Assembly (NCBI GenBank): GCA_024998815.1
Contig: JACEUQ010000001.1
Span: 372,001-436,000, forward strand
DNA length: 64,000 nt
Direction of reading: 5' to 3'
Source of the DNA: Opitutus sp.
GTDB lineage: Bacteria > Verrucomicrobiota > Verrucomicrobiia > Opitutales > Opitutaceae
Notes under the pieces: model-generated
Databases searched by the model: none
What the model saw: only the letters and a program-made list of their open reading frames with translations
What the model was told of the DNA's origin: nothing
Translations under genes and position numbers: made by a program
Part shown: positions 38,780-46,916 of the stretch, piece by piece
Layout of the letters: each line of letters opens with the position of its first letter
How positions within the stretch are numbered: the first letter of the stretch is position 1

Positions 38780-39430
38780 TCAGGCGGCGCCGATGGCGGA
38801 GAGGAAGGCGCGGGCAAGGATCAGGTGGCCGGTGGTGTTCGGGTGAATACGGTCCCAGGCGAGCGTCATCGGGTGGGTGTGGACGAGCACCGCATCAAAG
38901 GCAGCCTGAGTGTCGATGAAGAGGGCGTTGTGCTGGGCCGCTAATTTGCGAACGACGGCACCGTATTCGTCCATGCGGAGGCGCATCGGATCGGCGCGGT
39001 TGCCCTCGATCAGGTAGGGGCTGGCGAGGATGAGGCCTTTGACCAAGGGGCGGGTTTGTTCGATGAGCGCGGTGAGCACACGGGTGTATTCGTCGAGCGG
39101 CACCTGGAGATCGGTGCGAAGCGGTGTGTCGAACTGGCGCCAAACATCGTTGATGCCGATCATCACCGCGAGCCAGTCGGGGCGCTGGTCGAGCACGTCG
39201 GCCTGCCAGCGAGCCGCGAGGTCGCGCGCGGTGTGGCCGCTGGTGCCGCGGTTGACGACGCGGATCTGGTCGGCGGGGCGAGTGGCGCCAAGCCAGCCCT
39301 CAATGAGTGAAACGTAGCCACGGCCGGTGCCGGTCTGGCCCCACGGGGTGGCTTCGCCAGAGGGATCGCGGCCGGCGTCGGTGATGGAGTCGCCGATGAA
39401 GAGGAGTTTGCTGCGGGGAAAGATTTGCAT
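38780..39430 (-). CDS. SGNH/GDSL hydrolase
   Basis: 216 residues from the ATG giving [20 protein letters not shown]; 25 upstream residues in frame are unlikely coding. Block I is GDSITDAG (nucleophile Ser), block [11 protein letters not shown] (Asn) and block [11 protein letters not shown] with the Asp and His of the triad. No signal peptide is seen, so it probably acts as a cytoplasmic lipase/esterase of unknown substrate. It heads the operon with tlyA and nadK. Confidence 0.9.
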   Translation of the reverse strand: MQIFPRSKLLFIGDSITDAGRDPSGEATPWGQTGTGRGYVSLIEGWLGATRPADQIRVVNRGTSGHTARDLAARWQADVLDQRPDWLAVMIGINDVWRQFDTPLRTDLQVPLDEYTRVLTALIEQTRPLVKGLILASPYLIEGNRADPMRLRMDEYGAVVRKLAAQHNALFIDTQAAFDAVLVHTHPMTLAWDRIHPNTTGHLILARAFLSAIGAA

Positions 39431-39590
39431 GGGGCGTGCCGGAGGAGAGATGCCGTGGGTTAAGGCGGCGAGTGTTAAAATTTTTGGCGGGCCGGCGACC
39501 CGCAAGTGGTGCGAAAGCCAATTTCTTCGCGCACGATGGAAACGTGTTAATCGGAACCGCTGGAGGGCGGGCGAACGCCGACAGGTCGGG

Positions 39591-40208
39591 TCAGGCCTCC
39601 AGCTCGACGTTCCAGTAGGCGAGATCGAGGAAGTCCTTCCAGCGCTCGCGTTCCTTGTGCCCGAGCACCAGTGAGATCACGGGCCTCCACTTGGGGCGCA
39701 CTGGTTTGCAGATGAGCCGCATGTTCGCTTGGTGCGGCAGGCGATTGGCTTTTCTGGAATTACATTTGATGCAGGAGCACACGATGTTTTCCCAGGTGGT
39801 CTTGCCGCCCTTATCGCGCGGGATGACGTGGTCGAGGTTGAGTTCTTCGCGCTTAAAAATGCGGCCGCAGTATTGGCAGGTTTCCTTGTCCCGCTCAAAG
39901 ACGTTGGTGCGCGTGAGCTTGAGTTCTTTACTCGGCAAGCGGTCAAAGTGCGCCAGAAGGATCACCCGCGGCAGGCGAATGAGGGAGCGCGGCGTGTGCA
40001 CCTGATCCATGAATTCAAGCGGAGGGTTGCTCAGCGAAAAATCCACCCAATCCAACAGGTTAAAGACGCGGAAGTCGTCTTCCTGGTGGTGAATGACACT
40101 GGCGTGGCCACTCGACAGCAGGGCAAAGGCGCGTCGGGCGCCGATGACATTCACCGCCTGCCACAGGCGATTGAGGACCAACACCGGTTGATCAAGCACA
40201 GCCTCCAT
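39591..40208 (-). CDS. HNH endonuclease domain protein
   Basis: 205 residues; start MEAVLDQPVLVLNRLWQAVN chosen as the usual beginning of this group. CQYCGRIFKREELNLDHVIP holds the first Cys pair and the catalytic DH. GGKTTWENIVCSCIKCNSRK holds the Asn and second Cys pair, the HNH/beta-beta-alpha-metal layout. Such single-domain proteins are widespread on chromosomes and their targets are mostly unknown. No mobile-element context here. A terminator for the neighbouring helicase lies upstream. Confidence 0.88.
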   Translation of the reverse strand: MEAVLDQPVLVLNRLWQAVNVIGARRAFALLSSGHASVIHHQEDDFRVFNLLDWVDFSLSNPPLEFMDQVHTPRSLIRLPRVILLAHFDRLPSKELKLTRTNVFERDKETCQYCGRIFKREELNLDHVIPRDKGGKTTWENIVCSCIKCNSRKANRLPHQANMRLICKPVRPKWRPVISLVLGHKERERWKDFLDLAYWNVELEA

Positions 40209-40345
40209 ATGGGGTGTAGTGAGGCGGTAGCCGACCCCATCTGTCAACGGTCCCGCTGTGACCTTTGGGTGACACCGAGCTATCATTAGTCGCGGCATTC
40301 CTTAACTTTACCCTGTTTAGCTGCCCTAATGCGCCGAAACGGGGC

Positions 40346-40379
40346 ATAAAAAGGCCCCCGTGTTACCGGAGGCCTTTTG
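40346..40379 (-). terminator. intrinsic terminator after the DEAD-box helicase
   Basis: Read on the minus strand, AAAAGGCCTCCGG, a short TAACA loop, then CGGGGGCCTTTTTAT form a stem of about 12 bp (one mismatch) with a T-run, about 30 bp past the helicase stop. Confidence 0.85.
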
Positions 40380-40408
40380 GTCCTTATGCGCTTTTCGCGC
40401 AGGTTCGC

Positions 40409-42286
40409 TTATTCAGCGGCACGATCGGCATCGGTCGCAATCGCCGGTTCTAGCGCGATGTTTTTAACGCGGATGCCTTTAAGCTTCTGCAGGATCAGCG
40501 CGACATGCTCGTTACTCACATCGACCAGCGTATGGCGCTGGTGGATATCCATCGAACCGACGACGTTGGCGGGCAGACGGGTGACACCGGCGATTTTACC
40601 GACGATGTCGGCCGGGGTGATCAGTTGCTTGCGACCGACGTTGAAGAACAGCGTGGTCATGTTGGGCTCGCGGCCGGTGCGGGCGGGGCGCTGGAACTTC
40701 TGTTTGCTGGGGCGTGGCTCGGCGGGCTCGCCCTCGTTTTCGAACAACGCCCGCTCCTCAGCTGTGGGTTCGGTGGGGGCGGTAGCCTCGGCACGAGCCG
40801 AGGCAGGGGCTGCGGGTTTTGGTTTGTTGGCCACCTTGGCGAAGGCGGGAGGCACTGGGCGGGCCGGTTCCGGCACGTAGGCGGGGGCCGCAACGTGGGC
40901 GGCCGGCTTGGTGGCGGGCGCGGCGATGGGGCGGGCGCTGCTGCGCTCAGCACCGGGTTTGGCAGGGGCGGCGGCCTTGGGGGCCGCTTCGGGCTTGTCG
41001 CCACCGTGCATCATGTGGAGGAGGGCTGAGATCACATCGGTGCTCGGGTAACCTTGCTCCATCAGGCGGTCGATGAAGCGGTCCTGCTTGATGTATTTGG
41101 CGGCATCAAGGACACCGCGTACTTTTTCAAAAAACACGTTTTCGCGCGCCTCTTCGACTTGGTCGATCGAGGGGACGTTTTCACGGCGGATCTTCAGCTT
41201 TCCGTAGTGAATCATGTTTTGCAGACCGTAGAGCTCGCGGCCGGCGACGAAGGTGAACGCCTTGCCCTCGCGACCGGCGCGGCCGGTGCGGCCCACGCGA
41301 TGGGTGTAATCCTCGGCGTCGTTGGGCAGGTCGAAGTTGAACACCACCTCGAGGTCGTCCACGTCGAGGCCGCGTGCGGCTACGTCGGTCGCCACGAGGA
41401 ATTCGAAGCCACGGCGTTTGAACTTGTCCATCACGCGGGTGCGCTGGGCCTGGGTGATGTCGCCGTGCAGGCGGTCGGTCGCGTAGCCGCGGGCGTGGAG
41501 GTGCTCGTCGAGCTCGTCCACCATGATTTTGGTGGAGCAGAAAATGATGCCGTAGCGGAAATCGTGGAGGTCGATCAGGCGGGTGAGCACGTCGATTTTA
41601 TAGCGACGGTCCATCTCGATATAAACCTGGTCCACCTTGGGAGCGTTTTGCGCTTGGGCGGCGATCTTGACCCACTCGGGGTTGGGCAGGAATCGCTTGA
41701 TCATCGCCTGGATGGCCGGCGGCATGGTGGCCGAGAAAAACAGCGATTGGCGCGTGGCCGGAGTCTCGGAAAGGATCTTCTCGATGTCGTCGCGGAAGCC
41801 CATGTCGAGCATGCGGTCGCACTCGTCGAGAATCACCATTTTGAGGTTATCCAGGCGGAGGGTGCCGCGCTCCATGTGGTCCATGACGCGACCCGGGGTG
41901 CCGATGACGATCTGGGCGCCGGCCTCAAGGGCGCGGATCTGGCGTTCGTAGGGCTGGCCACCGAAAATGGGCACTTCGCGCACGCCTGATTTGTAGAAGG
42001 CGAGTTTGGCGATCTCCTCGGCCACCTGCACGGCAAGTTCGCGGGTGGGGCAAAGGATGAGGACCTGCACGACCTTCTTTTTGGCGTCGACCTTTTCGAC
42101 AGCGGGAATGCCGAACGCGGCAGTTTTACCGGAGCCGGTGGCGGATTGGCCGACGACGTCGCGGCCGGAGAGGAGCAGGGGGATGACTGCGGTTTGAATC
42201 GGCGAAGCCTCTTCAAAACCCATCTTATCCACAGCCTTCAATACCTCGGCGGACAGACCAAGGTCGGTAAATTTCAGTTTTTCCAT
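40409..42286 (-). CDS. DEAD-box ATP-dependent RNA helicase (CsdA/DeaD type)
   Basis: 625 residues from MEKLKFTDLGLSAEV. Motifs are Q (GFEEASPIQ), I (SATGSGKTAAFGIP), Ia/Ib, II (VILDECDRMLD, so the DEAD box reads DECD), III (FFSATMP), V (VATDVAARGLDV) and VI (HRVGRTGRAGREG). After the helicase core comes an Ala/Pro-rich linker of about 110 residues, then a DbpA-type RNA-binding domain (MTTLFFNVGRKQLITPADIV). It probably acts in ribosome assembly or cold-related RNA unwinding, by family. Monocistronic, with its own terminator. Confidence 0.93.
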   Translation of the reverse strand: MEKLKFTDLGLSAEVLKAVDKMGFEEASPIQTAVIPLLLSGRDVVGQSATGSGKTAAFGIPAVEKVDAKKKVVQVLILCPTRELAVQVAEEIAKLAFYKSGVREVPIFGGQPYERQIRALEAGAQIVIGTPGRVMDHMERGTLRLDNLKMVILDECDRMLDMGFRDDIEKILSETPATRQSLFFSATMPPAIQAMIKRFLPNPEWVKIAAQAQNAPKVDQVYIEMDRRYKIDVLTRLIDLHDFRYGIIFCSTKIMVDELDEHLHARGYATDRLHGDITQAQRTRVMDKFKRRGFEFLVATDVAARGLDVDDLEVVFNFDLPNDAEDYTHRVGRTGRAGREGKAFTFVAGRELYGLQNMIHYGKLKIRRENVPSIDQVEEARENVFFEKVRGVLDAAKYIKQDRFIDRLMEQGYPSTDVISALLHMMHGGDKPEAAPKAAAPAKPGAERSSARPIAAPATKPAAHVAAPAYVPEPARPVPPAFAKVANKPKPAAPASARAEATAPTEPTAEERALFENEGEPAEPRPSKQKFQRPARTGREPNMTTLFFNVGRKQLITPADIVGKIAGVTRLPANVVGSMDIHQRHTLVDVSNEHVALILQKLKGIRVKNIALEPAIATDADRAAE

Positions 42287-42377
42287 GCGGGAAGGTATGC
42301 GCGGATTTTGGCAAAGGATAGACAAAAGATTTTTCAATCCAAAAGCCGGTCGCGTTCGGTCACCCCAAGTCCCGTTG

Positions 42378-42974
42378 TTAACGGTTCAGGTCGATGGGCG
42401 TGTTCCAGTTCGTAAACAGTAGACGTTCGCGCTCGGCGATGGGGAGCGGGAGCAGAATAGAGTCCGTTACCGCGGCCTGAATTAGGGGCTGCAGGCTGAG
42501 GCGGGCGGCAGCCAAGGCGGCCTCGATCAGGGGGTGAAAACCTTTGGGGTAAACGGCGACCAGGGGCTCGAAGCCGTCGGGGCCTTGGGGCACGACCCCG
42601 ATGCTACCATGAGCAGCGGCGATAATTTTTTTAAGGTAGGCGTCCGTCAGGTGGGGTAAATCCACCGCGATTACTAAAACCTGGGTGTGTCGCGCAGCGG
42701 CAATGACGGCAGCCAACCCGCCCAACGGACCTCGGTCCGCAACCGCGTCGGTCACCACCCGGGCGCCCGGTATGCCATAATCGACACCGGCTTTGCCTGA
42801 GATGAGCAGGTCATCGGTGCCTAGACTGCGCAGCAAGGCGGCCTGGTGCGCGATGAGGGGGATGCCGGTGTTTGGGGCTGGCAGAAACGCCTTGTCGCGG
42901 CCCATGCGCGTGGAGCGCCCACCAGCGAGGATCGCGGCGCTGAAGGGGATTGCCGTGGGGGAGCGTGGCATCAC
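42378..42974 (-). CDS. mobA: molybdenum cofactor guanylyltransferase
   Basis: Adds GMP to Mo-molybdopterin, making the bis-MGD form that NapA-type reductases need. The 198-residue protein has AAILAGGRSTRMGRDKAFLP at the N-terminus (nucleotide-binding loop with Lys), VADRGPLGGLAAVIAAA and VIAVDLPHLTD, where the usual DMP reads DLP. It is the last gene of the Moco run, 7 bases after the MOSC gene. Its presence fits a bis-MGD enzyme encoded at 50.2-52.6 kb. Confidence 0.93.
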   Translation of the reverse strand: MMPRSPTAIPFSAAILAGGRSTRMGRDKAFLPAPNTGIPLIAHQAALLRSLGTDDLLISGKAGVDYGIPGARVVTDAVADRGPLGGLAAVIAAARHTQVLVIAVDLPHLTDAYLKKIIAAAHGSIGVVPQGPDGFEPLVAVYPKGFHPLIEAALAAARLSLQPLIQAAVTDSILLPLPIAERERLLFTNWNTPIDLNR

Positions 42975-42981
42975 GGCACGG

Positions 42982-43452
42982 TTAATTGACTAAGCGAAGC
43001 CAACCGTCGGTGAGGATTTTGGCGCGCAGACCACCGCGGCCCTTGAGCGCGGCTTCGGTGCCGGGCGCAAACGCCTGGTCCATCCAGTAGCAGGGCGAAC
43101 ACTCGCCGGTGCCGAGGAAGGTGATGCCTTGCACGGTGAAGGTTTGGCCGATCAGGGAGTTTAAATCGACGCCGCGCGTGATGACGTTGCGCCGAAAGGC
43201 CGAGGGCTCGAAGTGTGCGCCGGAGAGCGGGAGAAACGACGCGCAAAGCTCATCGTAGATCTCGGCGGCGAAGAAAGTGATCTGGCCCTTGTAGTCGGGT
43301 TTGTAGTCGAAGAACCGGTCGCCGCGCACACCGCGACCCGCCACGCATTCGAGCTCAGGAACGGCGAGGACCGGATGCTCGCCCGCCGGTTGGTCGTGGT
43401 GGCCGAAGTAGTTGTGGCCGGGGGAGAGATACAGGTTTTCGATGCGGAACAT
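42982..43452 (-). CDS. MOSC-domain protein
   Basis: 156 residues from the ATG giving MFRIENLYLSPGHNYFGHHD; 13 upstream residues in frame come from the adjacent palindromic repeat. GRGVRGDRFFDYKPDYKGQI and a later GTGECSPCYWMDQAFAPG hold the conserved Cys of the MOSC (molybdenum cofactor sulfurase C-terminal) fold. In this operon it probably handles or transfers the cofactor or its sulfur. The exact step is not readable from sequence. Confidence 0.85.
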   Translation of the reverse strand: MFRIENLYLSPGHNYFGHHDQPAGEHPVLAVPELECVAGRGVRGDRFFDYKPDYKGQITFFAAEIYDELCASFLPLSGAHFEPSAFRRNVITRGVDLNSLIGQTFTVQGITFLGTGECSPCYWMDQAFAPGTEAALKGRGGLRAKILTDGWLRLVN

Positions 43453-43476
43453 GGCAGCGGAAGACGCGGATTTATT

Positions 43477-43561
43477 GCCCACGAAACACACGAAATGACA
43501 CGAAAGCGGGCGAAGTATCGGAGGGTTTTTCTTTTCGTGTCATTTCGAGGGTTTCGTGGGC
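43477..43561. repeat. intercistronic palindrome, GCCCACGAAACAC family, copy 1
   Basis: GCCCACGAAACACACGAAAT then GACACGAAA (43477-43505) is inverted at 43533-43561 with two mismatches. It fills the gap between mog and the MOSC gene, and its last base is the final base of the mog stop codon. Copy 2 lies at 44056-44140 in the next gap. Confidence 0.85.
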
Positions 43562-44046
43562 TAACCGCCTTGCAGATGCTTAATGCATTCGCGGATGGCG
43601 GGCAGGAGCGGGGGCAGGCATTCGCCGATGGCACGGGGGTTGCCGGGGAGATTGACGATGAGCGTGCGGCCTCGGGTGCCGGCGGTGGCGCGGGAGAGGA
43701 TCGCCGTGGGGACTTTAGCGAAACTCACCGCGCGCATCGCTTCGCCGAACCCGGGTAACTCGCGCACGATCACATCGCGGGTGGCTTCAGGGGTGACGTC
43801 GCGCGGCGCCGGGCCGGTTCCACCAGTGGTGACTACGAGGTCGCAGTGCTCGTCGTCACAAAGGGCGCGCAGGGTGGTGGCGATCCCTTCGCGGTCGTCG
43901 GGAATGAGGCGGACGAGAATCGTGGGTTCGTCGCCGAAGCTGGCGCGAAGGACACGCTCAATTTCGGGGCCGCTCAGGTCGGGGTAAACACCAGCCGAGG
44001 CGCGGTCGCTGAGGGTGACGCGGGCAATGCGGAGTGAGGAAGGCAT
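43561..44046 (-). CDS. mog: molybdopterin adenylyltransferase
   Basis: Activates molybdopterin by adenylylation before metal insertion. The 161-residue protein starts at MPSSLRIARVTLSDRASAGV and matches Mog closely: VVTTGGTGPAPRDVTPEATR (MPT-binding loop), PGFGEAMRAVSF and VPTAILSRATAG, then the LPGNPRAIGECLPPLLPA segment. It lies between two copies of the same palindromic repeat. It is co-directional with moaC and the MOSC gene. Confidence 0.93.
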   Translation of the reverse strand: MPSSLRIARVTLSDRASAGVYPDLSGPEIERVLRASFGDEPTILVRLIPDDREGIATTLRALCDDEHCDLVVTTGGTGPAPRDVTPEATRDVIVRELPGFGEAMRAVSFAKVPTAILSRATAGTRGRTLIVNLPGNPRAIGECLPPLLPAIRECIKHLQGG

Positions 44047-44055
44047 GGAATTATT

Positions 44056-44140
44056 GCCCACGAAACACCCGAAAAGACACTAAATGGTCGGAGCGGAATA
44101 CTGGGCTTGGTTTTCGTGTCATTTCGTGTGTTTCGTGGGC
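44056..44140. repeat. intercistronic palindrome, GCCCACGAAACAC family, copy 2
   Basis: GCCCACGAAACACCCGAAAA then GACACTAAA (44056-44084) is inverted at 44111-44140 with a few mismatches. The right arm lies inside the 3' end of moaC and encodes its last residues (PTKHTK) plus the stop. Both copies are preceded by ATTATT. Confidence 0.85.
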
Positions 44141-44601
44141 AAAACGGATTGCGGATCGGTTTTGGTTTTGGTGGTAACGCGGACTTCCCCAATGACCATG
44201 GTTTTGTCCACGGCTTTCATCATGTCGTAGAGCGTCAGGGCCGCCACGGAAACGGCGGTGAGGGCCTCCATTTCGACCCCGGTTTTGCCGGTGAGACGGG
44301 CTTCGGCGGTGATGAGGATGCGGTCGGTTTTAACCACGAACTCGACGGTGACTTTTTCCAGAGCGAGCGGGTGGCAGAGCGGGATGAGTTCGCTGGTGCG
44401 TTTGGCGGCCATGATGCCGGCAACGCGGGCGCAGGCTAGGACGTCGCCTTTGGGAAGCGCCTGCTTTTTGAGGAGGCGAATGGTGGCGGGCTCGCAACGC
44501 AGTTCGCCGGTGGCCACTGCGCGGCGAAGTTGCGGGGGCTTGGTGCCGACGTCGACCATCGTGGCGGCGCCGGTGTCGTCGAGGTGGGAGAATTTTTTCA
44601 T
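44119..44601 (-). CDS. moaC: cyclic pyranopterin monophosphate synthase
   Basis: Works after MoaA to close the pterin ring of cPMP. The 160-residue protein has [20 protein letters not shown] at the N-terminus, [17 protein letters not shown] with the conserved His, and [20 protein letters not shown], then [11 protein letters not shown] near the end. The final PTKHTK is encoded by the palindromic repeat and is not part of the usual fold. It starts 18 bases after moeA. Confidence 0.95.
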   Translation of the reverse strand: MKKFSHLDDTGAATMVDVGTKPPQLRRAVATGELRCEPATIRLLKKQALPKGDVLACARVAGIMAAKRTSELIPLCHPLALEKVTVEFVVKTDRILITAEARLTGKTGVEMEALTAVSVAALTLYDMMKAVDKTMVIGEVRVTTKTKTDPQSVLPTKHTK

Positions 44602-44619
44602 GGGTGCGGGGGCGGGATT

Positions 44620-45813
44620 TTAACGGCAGGGCAGGACTTCGACTTCAAGTTCGTTTGTGCCGCCTGAGGGGATGCGAACCAGTGCCTCGGCCAAAGCCAG
44701 CACGGTCAGGTCGGAGGAGTCGCGCCAGGGAAGCGGGGTGACAACGAGCGCGGCGCCTCGGGTGTTGCTGTGGTTAAAGTAGGCGGGCCACCAGGTTTCG
44801 CGGGAGTTGACCTCAAGACACGCGTATTCGTCGAGTTTGGCGCGGACAAGGTAGGTCGGCGAGGTACCGGAGAGGAGGGCGAGCACGCGTTTCACAAACA
44901 GGTGGAAACACACGAAGTGCGCCAGGGGATTGCCGGGCAGGCCAAAGGCGAGGCGGCCGTCGCGGGAGGCGGCGATGAAGGGTTTGCCGGGGCGGCTGGA
45001 GACTTTATCGCAGTGTAGTTTAAAGCCGAATTCAGCGAGCAGTGAGCTCGTGTGGTCGTAATCGCCGACACTCGCGCCGCCACTGATGAGAATAATGTCG
45101 GCCGGGGACGCGAGGGCTGCGGCGAGGGCGTCGGCGGTGGTGGTGCGGGAGTCGGCCACGCGGCGGTGCCAACACAGGTCGGCCCCGGCCTCGGCGAGAA
45201 GCGCGGCAATCAGGGTGGAGTTGGAATCGCGAATTTGGCCGGGCTGCGGAGTGGCGTCGGGGGCGACGAGTTCGCCGCCGGTGACAAGGTGGGCGACGCG
45301 GGCGCGGCGGTGGACGAGTGGGTGGGTGACGCCAAGTGAGGCGAGCAGGGCGAGGGCTCCGGGAGTCAGGCGTTGGCCGGAGGTGATCAGGCGGTCGCCG
45401 GCGCGGGCCTGCGAGGCGCGGGGGCGGACGTGGCGGGTCGAGGGCGGTTGCAGCAGTTCGATTTGGCCGGAGGCCGGGCCAGGTCGGGTATCTTCCTGCA
45501 TGACGAGGGCGGCGGACTCGGGTGGGAGGGCGCTGCCGGTGAGGATGCGTAACGCGGTGCCGAGGGCGGGTGCGGAGGGCGGCGGTGGGGATCCGGGGGG
45601 AAGGGTGCCGACGAGGGTGATCACTGCGGCGGGTTGGTCGGCGTGGACGAGGTAGCCGTCGATGGCGGAGCGGTTAAAAGGCGGTTGGTCTTCGGGGGCG
45701 AGGATGGGCTCGTCGAGGATGCGGCCGAGGGCGGCGGACAGGGGAATGCGCTCGCTGGGCAGCGGTGCAGCGAGGGCGTCGAGGCGTGTCCAGAGTTCGG
45801 CTACGGTGATCAT
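44620..45813 (-). CDS. moeA: molybdopterin molybdotransferase
   Basis: Inserts molybdate into adenylated molybdopterin. I chose the ATG giving MITVAELWTRLDALAAPLP, which overlaps the moaE stop (ATGA); a 112-residue in-frame extension lies inside moaE. The 397-residue protein shows NRSAIDGYLVHAD (usually AMDGYA), LTGSALPPESAALVMQEDTR, LISGGASVGDYDHT with the catalytic acidic residue, and SRPGKPFIAASRDGRLAFGL. Length is normal. Confidence 0.93.
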   Translation of the reverse strand: MITVAELWTRLDALAAPLPSERIPLSAALGRILDEPILAPEDQPPFNRSAIDGYLVHADQPAAVITLVGTLPPGSPPPPSAPALGTALRILTGSALPPESAALVMQEDTRPGPASGQIELLQPPSTRHVRPRASQARAGDRLITSGQRLTPGALALLASLGVTHPLVHRRARVAHLVTGGELVAPDATPQPGQIRDSNSTLIAALLAEAGADLCWHRRVADSRTTTADALAAALASPADIILISGGASVGDYDHTSSLLAEFGFKLHCDKVSSRPGKPFIAASRDGRLAFGLPGNPLAHFVCFHLFVKRVLALLSGTSPTYLVRAKLDEYACLEVNSRETWWPAYFNHSNTRGAALVVTPLPWRDSSDLTVLALAEALVRIPSGGTNELEVEVLPCR

Positions 45814-46193
45814 GTGGGTAGCGTGTCGGTTTTCCAGATGGGCACATCCTCCTTGAGGCGATCCATGAAGGCGGCGAGTAGCGCAAAGGCTTCGGCGCGG
45901 TGCCGGGCCTGCACAGCGATGTGGATGGCGGCTTCGCCTACGCGGATAACCCCGATGCGGTGCTGCACCTGCACCGCCAAACAAGGGTGCGCAGCGGCGA
46001 GTTCGGTGAGCAGGCGGCGCATCACCGTTTCGGCCATGGGTTGATAGGCCTCGTAAACCAGCGCCCCGATGGGGTCGCCGTTTTCCTCGCCACGCACCGT
46101 GCCGGTGAATTCGGCCAAGGCTCCGACGCGGGGATCCGGGCAACTGCAACGAGGGGTAATGACGGCGTCGTTAATCAGGATTTCGATGTGCAC
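45810..46193 (-). CDS. moaE: molybdopterin synthase catalytic subunit
   Basis: Transfers sulfur from MoaD thiocarboxylate to cPMP. The 127-residue protein has LAEFTGTVRGEENGDPIGAL, LVYEAYQPMAET and RIGVIRVGEAAIHIAVQARH. DRLKEDVPIWKTD ends with the active-site Lys pair (K-E...W-K). It overlaps moeA and follows moaD by 83 bp, so the three are likely co-transcribed. Confidence 0.94.
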   Translation of the reverse strand: MHIEILINDAVITPRCSCPDPRVGALAEFTGTVRGEENGDPIGALVYEAYQPMAETVMRRLLTELAAAHPCLAVQVQHRIGVIRVGEAAIHIAVQARHRAEAFALLAAFMDRLKEDVPIWKTDTLPT

Positions 46194-46276
46194 GGGGAAC
46201 GGCGGAGGCCAGAAGCGGAGGAGTTAACCACTGATGAGCACTTCTGAACACTCATGTCGGAAGTCGGACCGTTTAT

Positions 46277-46516
46277 TTAACCGCCCGAGACCGGCGGGAT
46301 GACGGCGATTTCGTCGGCGGGGGCCAGGATGGCGTCGGCAGGCAGGAAATCGTCGCCACGGGCCAGGCGGGAGACCTCGCGCAGGGCAGCGAGTTCGGGG
46401 TGACGTTGCACCAGCAGATCCCAAAGCGATGAGACCGTCAGCGGCGAAGTGAGCGGAATTTCTTCCAAGGAGCAGCCGGTGGCCCGGCGGGCGTGAGCAA
46501 AATAGAGCATGTGCAT
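46277..46516 (-). CDS. moaD: molybdopterin synthase sulfur carrier subunit
   Basis: 79-residue ubiquitin-like protein ending in the essential Gly-Gly (VIPPVSGG), which is adenylated and thiocarboxylated. LYFAHARRATGC near the start and FLPADAILAPADEIAVIPPV are the beta-grasp pattern. The start could be the first or second Met (MHMLYF). A partner adenylating enzyme (MoeB) is not in the window. Upstream lies a 380-bp repeat-filled gap to moaA. Confidence 0.93.
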   Translation of the reverse strand: MHMLYFAHARRATGCSLEEIPLTSPLTVSSLWDLLVQRHPELAALREVSRLARGDDFLPADAILAPADEIAVIPPVSGG

Positions 46517-46565
46517 GGTGTGAAGCGTCGTGGGTTGAGTCGCTGCGGCCCCCGGGGGGGGGGCT

Positions 46566-46604
46566 CAAACCAAAGTGTCACCTATTAGGTGACACTTTGG
46601 TTTG
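46566..46604. repeat. 39-bp perfect palindrome, GTGTCACCTA family copy 1
   Basis: CAAACCAAAGTGTCACCTA and its exact inverse flank a central T at 46585. The inner 25 bp recur at 46719-46745 and inside ogt at 62519-62545. Confidence 0.88.
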
Positions 46605-46718
46605 GCCCCTGAGTGGGTGGAGGGGAGAAGGCCGCAGTAATAAAAGGGGCGTCGCGCCTAGGGGGAAAAATGTGGACATAAACGAGAGTGGCGGAACTTG
46701 AGCACCACGACCAACGGT

Positions 46719-46745
46719 TAAGTGTCACCTAATAGGTGACACTTA
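46719..46745. repeat. 27-bp palindrome, GTGTCACCTA family copy 2
   Basis: TAAGTGTCACCTA, a central A, then TAGGTGACACTTA: perfect 13-bp arms. Confidence 0.86.
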
Positions 46746-46808
46746 GGATTGGGGGCTGCGGGCGGAACGTGGGTGAATTTGTGGTAAACGAGGGTGCGTT
46801 TGGTGGCC

Positions 46809-46916
46809 GGTTGTCGATGAGCGGTCGATGGCGGTCGGTTGCCGATGAGCCGCCGATGGCGGTCGGTTGCCGATGAGCCGCCGATGGCGGTCATCGGTCA
46901 GCCGCCGATGGCGGTC
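46809..46916. repeat. 28-bp tandem repeat running into the moaA stop
   Basis: The units at 46809-46836, 46837-46864 and 46865-46892 (GGTTGCCGATGAGCCGCCGA then TGGCGGTC; the first unit has variants), plus a partial fourth to 46916, cover the moaA stop and its last codons (TAIGG). There are no spacers, so this is not a CRISPR. Confidence 0.85.

Larger units (their letters stand above)
46517..46897. other. repeat-filled gap between moaA and moaD
   Basis: No gene is visible. In order it has a run of 10 G (46554-46563), a 39-bp perfect palindrome, a 27-bp palindrome and a 28-bp tandem repeat. This is an unusual break in an otherwise compact gene run and may separate transcripts. Confidence 0.7.

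Noticed and set aside
45814-46149. Longer start for moeA
   Set aside because: The extension overlaps moaE in another frame; the ATG at 45813 gives a standard MoeA N-terminus.
46809-46916. 28-bp repeats as a CRISPR array
   Set aside because: The units are directly adjacent with no spacers and overlap the moaA coding end; no cas genes are present.
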